Below, in pieces: positions 60,020 through 64,000 of a DNA stretch of 64,000 nt; position 1 is the first letter of the stretch, and every line of letters starts with the position of its first letter. The position numbers were made by a program, and so were the translations under genes. The DNA comes from Maribacter polysaccharolyticus. Lineage in GTDB: Bacteria; Bacteroidota; Bacteroidia; Flavobacteriales; Flavobacteriaceae. Under the pieces are notes generated by a model, which did not search any database, was not told the DNA's origin, and worked only from the letters and a program-made list of their open reading frames with translations. The DNA lies in assembly GCF_028882255.1 (NCBI RefSeq), contig NZ_JARBUY010000007.1, forward strand, positions 62,001 through 126,000, read 5' to 3'.

Positions 60020-60314
60020 ATTATATGCGTAATTATTCATGTTCATGAACCATTCCATTTGGTTCAAACTTACTATGTCTATTCCCTACATCTCCTGGAA
60101 CGAATCGTCTTTTCCAAATTTCGGTATTTTGTCCGGTTCGCCCCGTACTTTTTTCCATAGGTGCCGTTCCTAACGGTGTACTCGTTTTTGCAGTTGTTTT
60201 CGAAGGTGTGGTTAGTGAATGACCCCAAGATGGTTCAAATTCCGACCAAAACACCTAAGATACTATTCGGGGATCCCATCACCGAAATTGACAGGAAGTT
60301 CGTGTACATCCTGA

Positions 60315-60767
60315 TTAGGATTCCGATTCACAGACTTTCTTAAAGTACTCCAAGGCCTTTGGCCATGTGCCATCGAACATTTTTTGGAACGCTTCATCAA
60401 CGGTCATCACGATTTCGAGCTTTGTTACGGTGTCATTGACTTTTTTGAAAAAGTATTCTTCCAAAGAACCGATCCACTTTTGCATCATTTCATCCTTTGA
60501 CGCAACTTCGACATTCTCCGAATTTACCATGGCAATATGTTTGGCCCTAATGCATGTATGGGGGTCCAATGCCTCGAAAACCACCTTTGTACCACCTTGG
60601 GTACGATCAAAGAAAGACATATGCCCTCCTTTTTTCCATTCCCCCTCGTAGGTCATTCCTTCGCCCCATGCTTTGGCCCAGTCGGCATAGCCCCTTTTAT
60701 CCATGATTTTCTTAAATACAAATTCTTGTGGTTTATTGATCGATATGGAATATTTCAGTGTTTTCAT
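60315..60767 (-). CDS. SRPBCC (AHSA1/polyketide-cyclase-like) protein
   Basis: This 150-residue protein has the START/SRPBCC helix-grip fold: KTLKYSISINKPQEFVFKKIMD, WAKAWGEGMTYEGEWKKGG, FEALDPHTCIRAKHIAMV and VTKLEIVMTVDEAFQKMFDG. The fold binds hydrophobic ligands or works as a chaperone cofactor (AHSA1). No catalytic residues are seen. A short intergenic stretch separates it from the nitrilase-type gene and there is no strong operon signal. Confidence 0.85.
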   Translation of the reverse strand: MKTLKYSISINKPQEFVFKKIMDKRGYADWAKAWGEGMTYEGEWKKGGHMSFFDRTQGGTKVVFEALDPHTCIRAKHIAMVNSENVEVASKDEMMQKWIGSLEEYFFKKVNDTVTKLEIVMTVDEAFQKMFDGTWPKALEYFKKVCESES

Positions 60768-60902
60768 AGCTTATTTTTTATCGTGAATTCCCTTTTTGAA
60801 ACCGAATACGCCCTTAGGTTTACTTATAATCCGCCTTGTGGTGTCTGTGTATCGAACCTACCTTGGGAATATGCACTATCGTTTATATCCAAAAGGTATG
60901 GA

Positions 60903-61646
60903 TTAGGTGCCGACACCCGTAATATTGTTTGTTTGTACGGTACCCAAATCAGTATCATAAACCAATATTCCTTGGTTCTCATTTTCAAGTCGACCCAGCA
61001 ATTTACCGTTTTTGTCCCACACGGCACTTTGGCCCACACTCATAAAGTTATCGCAAAACCCTATACAATTCGCCATTAGGACGGGGATGTTGAATTCACT
61101 TGCGATATGGGGAAAGTGCGCATAGGCATTTACGATTCCACTTTTTGATTTTGCCACACTGGCGATGTATATATCCGCACCATCTTGTGCCGCATTCATA
61201 AAGTGTTGCCGTTGTAAGGTCTCGTAACAGATCCCAACAGCGATTTTCTTTCCATTCAGGTATAGATAAGTTTGGGTGTTTCCCGGAACGAAAAAAGGTA
61301 GTTCGTCTGAATGGAGCATTTGTTTGGCATACCCCCTCCGTTTTTTATTTGGCTGAAAGATCGGCATACCGATATGTATTCCGTTACTCCCATTGATTGG
61401 CATTCCTATTGCAATCGTCAAAGCATTCTTATCGGCCATATCCTGAAATGGATCGAAAATGCCGTTTTCCACATCGGTTGCCAGTGCTTTGGCCAGACCG
61501 GGTTCATAGCCCGTGATGGATAATTCGGGAAATACGATAAGGTCGGGATTCGATGTCAAGGCACGCTCGATAATATCCATGTGATTTTGAATATTCTTTC
61601 GAATATTTCCTTTAATGGCTGCTGTTTGTGCCATGCAGATTTTCAT
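60903..61646 (-). CDS. Carbon-nitrogen hydrolase (nitrilase superfamily)
   Basis: This amidase-type enzyme of 247 residues has the catalytic triad Glu41 (FPELSITGYE), Lys109 (YAKQMLHSDELPFF) and Cys140 (AVGICYET). It begins MKICMAQTAAIKGNI, typical of the superfamily, and ends soon after the last strand, so it is a single-domain protein with no glutamine-binding partner. Substrates might be omega-amides, beta-ureidopropionate-like compounds or N-carbamoyl amines. No dedicated pathway genes lie next to it. Confidence 0.92.
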   Translation of the reverse strand: MKICMAQTAAIKGNIRKNIQNHMDIIERALTSNPDLIVFPELSITGYEPGLAKALATDVENGIFDPFQDMADKNALTIAIGMPINGSNGIHIGMPIFQPNKKRRGYAKQMLHSDELPFFVPGNTQTYLYLNGKKIAVGICYETLQRQHFMNAAQDGADIYIASVAKSKSGIVNAYAHFPHIASEFNIPVLMANCIGFCDNFMSVGQSAVWDKNGKLLGRLENENQGILVYDTDLGTVQTNNITGVGT

Positions 61647-61810
61647 TTCATTCAGCGATTTGTTTGATGGCCTAAGGCCTTGTATATCTTATCGTTTCCG
61701 GTTTTTGAGTTTCGGAATTCCAAAAAGGAGGATGTTCACCTTTTTGATCTGTTCACACTGTCTCAAGCGGGCTAATTCGTGGTATTGAATTGTTTTATGT
61801 TCATTTATGA

Positions 61811-62263
61811 TCAAATGGCAATATAGATTTCGACTTCGGCGTTTTCCCCGTTCCTTGATTTTTGTCCGTAAACCTCAAAGTCTGCGGTATAGGTTCGTTT
61901 CAATTCGTTGTCTTTTTTCCAAATTTCCTGCCACGTTTCCAAAACCGCATTCGGCATTTTCCCTTTCGCCACGAATTTTCGGTAATTCCCACCTTTAAAT
62001 TCCCTACCGACCATTCCGTTCGGGATTTGGTCAAGAGCGTTTACTTTCAATCCGATTATCGTAGTGTATTTTCCCTTATGGTCCGATTCATAGTCCGTAT
62101 AAATCGAATAAATATCATCACTTATTTTATTCGGGATTTTACTTGGGATATTTTCGGTATAAAATTGTTCCCAAAGCTTGCCCAGATCTACGGCGGCCCT
62201 ACCATTTTCGTTGGTCGTTTCAATTTTGATCCCGATGATGTTGAAATGGGCTATTTTTTCCAT
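61811..62263 (-). CDS. GyrI-like/AraC effector-binding domain protein
   Basis: This free-standing small-molecule-binding domain is 150 residues from the ATG at 62263 (MEKIAHFNIIGIKIETTNE). Typical GyrI/Rob-type segments include LGKLWEQFYTENI, IYSIYTDYESDHKGKYTTIIG, VGREFKGGNYRKFVAKG and TADFEVYGQKS. It may bind hydrophobic cations or protect gyrase-like targets; the function is not settled. The ORF extends to 62305 but the first 14 residues are not conserved-looking. Confidence 0.86.
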   Translation of the reverse strand: MEKIAHFNIIGIKIETTNENGRAAVDLGKLWEQFYTENIPSKIPNKISDDIYSIYTDYESDHKGKYTTIIGLKVNALDQIPNGMVGREFKGGNYRKFVAKGKMPNAVLETWQEIWKKDNELKRTYTADFEVYGQKSRNGENAEVEIYIAI

Positions 62264-62514
62264 TTTATGATTAGGTACGTTTTGATATTGAATGATATTG
62301 CTCAAAAAAATCGTAGTCCAATTTACTCATTTTTTGTCATCGATCACCGTTTTCTTGAAGCACTTCCAACACGGATAAATTGTAACTAGCAGGGCAGGGT
62401 CGATTTAAATGATCGAAGGATATAAAGTCTTCCTAAAAAGTCACCTCGGTGGCTGTATCCATTGTTTTGCCCATAGGCAGGGGATTACCGTTGTTGTGCG
62501 AGCGTAAGGTTCAT

Positions 62515-63108
62515 TCATACGGTCTCTTTATTGATCCATTTTCCGATGGTGGGGGCTTCGTATTCCTTCATTTTGGTTAGCAGATCCTCTATATTTTCGC
62601 TAACTAAGACCATTTGTCGGTTGATGTTTTTTAAAAAACCTTTTTCCACCATGGAATCAAGTAGATCGATCAGTTCATCGTAAAACCCATTGATATTGAG
62701 TATTCCAATCGGTTTTTGATGAAGTCCCAATTGTCCCCAGGTCAGCATTTCGAAAAATTCTTCCATTGTCCCAAATCCGCCCGGTAACGATATAACTCCG
62801 TCACAGAGGTCGTTCATTTTGGTCTTTCTTTCGTGCATGGTATCGACCAATATCAATTCGGTCAATTTTTCGTGCGCGATTTCTTTTGATTTAAGGAAGT
62901 TCGGCAAAACACCGATAACCTTTCCCCCTTCGGCCAAGGCGCCATCCGCAATGGCCCCCATTAAACCTACTTTGGCCCCACCATAGACTACCCCTATGTT
63001 TTCGGAAGCTAATTTTTTCCCTAGTTCCCGGGCCTTATTTTTAAAAATCTCCTGGGTTCCAAGACTTGAACCGCAAAAAACGGTAATGTGATGTATCTGG
63101 TTTGCCAT
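62515..63108 (-). CDS. LOG family protein (nucleoside 5'-monophosphate phosphoribohydrolase)
   Basis: This cytosolic protein of the LOG/YvdD family is 197 residues. Signatures are FCGSSLGT at the start, GGAKVGLMGAIADGALAEGG and the PGGFGTMEEFFE motif with the catalytic Glu. Family members split AMP or cytokinin ribotides into base and ribose phosphate; in bacteria they often act as AMP or pyrimidine-nucleotide hydrolases. It is divergent from no gene and sits between the GyrI-like and YdeI-like genes on the same strand. Confidence 0.93.
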   Translation of the reverse strand: MANQIHHITVFCGSSLGTQEIFKNKARELGKKLASENIGVVYGGAKVGLMGAIADGALAEGGKVIGVLPNFLKSKEIAHEKLTELILVDTMHERKTKMNDLCDGVISLPGGFGTMEEFFEMLTWGQLGLHQKPIGILNINGFYDELIDLLDSMVEKGFLKNINRQMVLVSENIEDLLTKMKEYEAPTIGKWINKETV

Positions 63109-63198
63109 TTATTATAGGTGTTTTTCATTGTTGGCGTTGTACAAAATCGAATCAGTAGTTGCTGTTACTACATTGGCGATGGTGTATCGCCCGCTTTT

Positions 63199-63765
63199 TT
63201 ATCTAAATGGTTTTGGTTTGGTGTTTTTACTTGCATTTTTCGCAATTTCCGAAATTCTCTTTTGTCTTGTTTCCTTTTTCTTTGCAAAGGTCACCCAGTG
63301 CAATAGGCCTTTTTTGGCCGATTTGCTCAAGTTCTCAAAGTATTCCATCGCCCCTTGGTACCTTGCGAATTCTTCTTCTAAATCTTTGGGGATAATACAA
63401 GCCTCAACTTCATCCAAAATGGTCCACGAGCCATTTTCTTTCGCGATTTCAATGCTTTTATAGCCTGCATCTTCCATAAGTCCGTTTTCGATCAAATGGG
63501 TTACTTTCGCTTTATTGATCTTTGACCACGTACTTTTTGGTTTTCTTTTACTGAAATATTGCATGTATTTTTCATCATCGATTGACTTTTTCACACTGTC
63601 GATCCACCCAAAGCAAAGCGCTACATCAACGGCTTCATTCCAATCCAAATTAGGGTTGGGAGCGCTTTTTTTGGTGATTATCAGCCATGTCGAATCTTTG
63701 GTCAAATGGTTTTTTTGAAGCCATTTCCTCCATGCCATTTTATTTAAAGGGTGAAAGCTGTCCAT
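63199..63765 (-). CDS. YdeI/OmpD-associated family protein
   Basis: This 188-residue cytosolic protein has the YdeI/OmpD-associated pattern: AWRKWLQKNHLTKDSTWLI, LDWNEAVDVALCFGWIDS, KRKPKSTWSKINKAKV and YFENLSKSAKKGLLHWVTFAK with a basic C-terminal tail. The family is linked to bacteriocin or stress protection in some bacteria but lacks a defined biochemistry. The ATG at 63765 (MDSFHPLNK) is chosen; upstream in-frame sequence to 63831 is not protein-like. Confidence 0.87.
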   Translation of the reverse strand: MDSFHPLNKMAWRKWLQKNHLTKDSTWLIITKKSAPNPNLDWNEAVDVALCFGWIDSVKKSIDDEKYMQYFSKRKPKSTWSKINKAKVTHLIENGLMEDAGYKSIEIAKENGSWTILDEVEACIIPKDLEEEFARYQGAMEYFENLSKSAKKGLLHWVTFAKKKETRQKRISEIAKNASKNTKPKPFR

Positions 63766-63852
63766 ATTGAAGGGTGATATTTTTTGATGCTTATTACGGA
63801 TTGGGCCACTAGGGTTCAACCGATAAATCAATCGGCTTAAAAATAGTGATTT

Positions 63853-64000
63853 TCAAGTTAGGGTAGGGCGGATATGGATTTTGGTATTCCCATCATTCTT
63901 TAATCCATTTTGAGGAAAATCAGGGTCTCCTTCCAAAAGCCCATCATTCATTTCATGGACTTCATGGGTATCTGCTTTTCCGTAAGACTTTTTACCACAA
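63853..64000 (-). CDS. Truncated gene at the right edge (C-terminal part)
   Basis: A frame open to the window end finishes at the TGA at 63853-63855. The visible 48 residues begin CGKKSYGKADTHEV and end NDGNTKIHIRPTLT, with acidic Asp-Gly-rich stretches (EMNDGLLEGDPDFPQNG). The composition looks like a genuine C-terminus of an exported or small protein. The 5' part is outside the window, so the family is not recognised. Confidence 0.5.
   Translation of the reverse strand, partial: CGKKSYGKADTHEVHEMNDGLLEGDPDFPQNGLKNDGNTKIHIRPTLT

Noticed and set aside
60033-60254. 73-codon minus-strand frame upstream of the cupin gene
   Set aside because: It overlaps the cupin N-terminus in another frame and is rich in Thr, Ser and Lys without any recognisable motif. 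A different frame (ending RNLEKTIRSRRCRE) looks equally protein-like, so neither is convincing.
1-64000. tRNA, rRNA, insertion sequences, integrases or phage genes
   Set aside because: No tRNA-like cloverleaf, rRNA segment, transposase, recombinase or phage structural gene could be recognised in reading the window, although a dedicated search tool was not available.

Overview
The window looks like a chromosomal segment of a marine Flavobacteriaceae bacterium (Bacteroidota; Zobellia/Maribacter/Arenibacter-like, genus not provable from the sequence). The reasons are moderate GC, weak Shine-Dalgarno sites, several promoters of the Bacteroidota type (TTG, about 20 bases, TAnnTTTG), many lipoprotein signals, and the gene order purA-fur-relA/spoT. 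I saw no rRNA, tRNA, CRISPR array, insertion sequence or prophage. About 57 genes are supported, plus a few short ORFs and gene remnants.

Layout. 1-5.4 kb (minus): purA (cut by the window edge), a Fur-family regulator, bifunctional RelA/SpoT, an M48 CAAX protease and a TrmH-type RNA methyltransferase. 5.6-12.7 kb: a molybdenum cofactor cluster, moaD-moaE-moaA-moaC-mobA-moeB(rhodanese)-TauE/SafE permease on plus, then an orphan divergent trpB on minus, then moeA on plus with its own promoter. 12.8-15.8 kb: small proteins and a CPA1 K+/H+ antiporter. 16-19.2 kb: mannitol 2-dehydrogenase in an operon with an NCS1-type permease. 19.4-25.2 kb: two tandem DUF1566 lipoproteins, a membrane-anchored AraC regulator and a long-chain acyl-CoA synthetase. 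25.5-26.4 kb: a divergent VOC/HxlR pair.

26.5-33.3 kb is a glyoxylate module: malate synthase, isocitrate lyase, an RraA-like aldolase and an alanine-glyoxylate-type aminotransferase on minus, divergent from a RamB/ScfR-type regulator. The control region between them holds a 12-bp palindrome and three TTCGC motifs exactly 17 bp apart, next to a good aceB promoter. 33.7-40.4 kb is a three-gene operon: transglutaminase-DUF2126 (circularly permuted glutamine-synthetase-like ligase), circularly permuted ATP-grasp plus alpha-E, and a second transglutaminase. This is a version of a bioinformatically predicted but experimentally uncharacterised peptide ligation/tagging system, and it is the strongest candidate here for a little-described biological system.

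40.6-64 kb is mostly minus strand and rich in exported proteins: a tiny membrane protein, DinB, FocA and PflA without pflB, a DUF3089 hydrolase, a DUF6428 protein paired with a secreted and apparently catalytically dead low-molecular-weight phosphatase relative, a YHYH lipoprotein pair, a serine hydrolase, an S9 peptidase, an orphan PL8 polysaccharide lyase, VanZ, a HExxH protein, a TlpA/redoxin/lipoprotein operon, cupin, SRPBCC, nitrilase, GyrI-like, LOG and YdeI-like proteins, and a truncated gene at the right edge.
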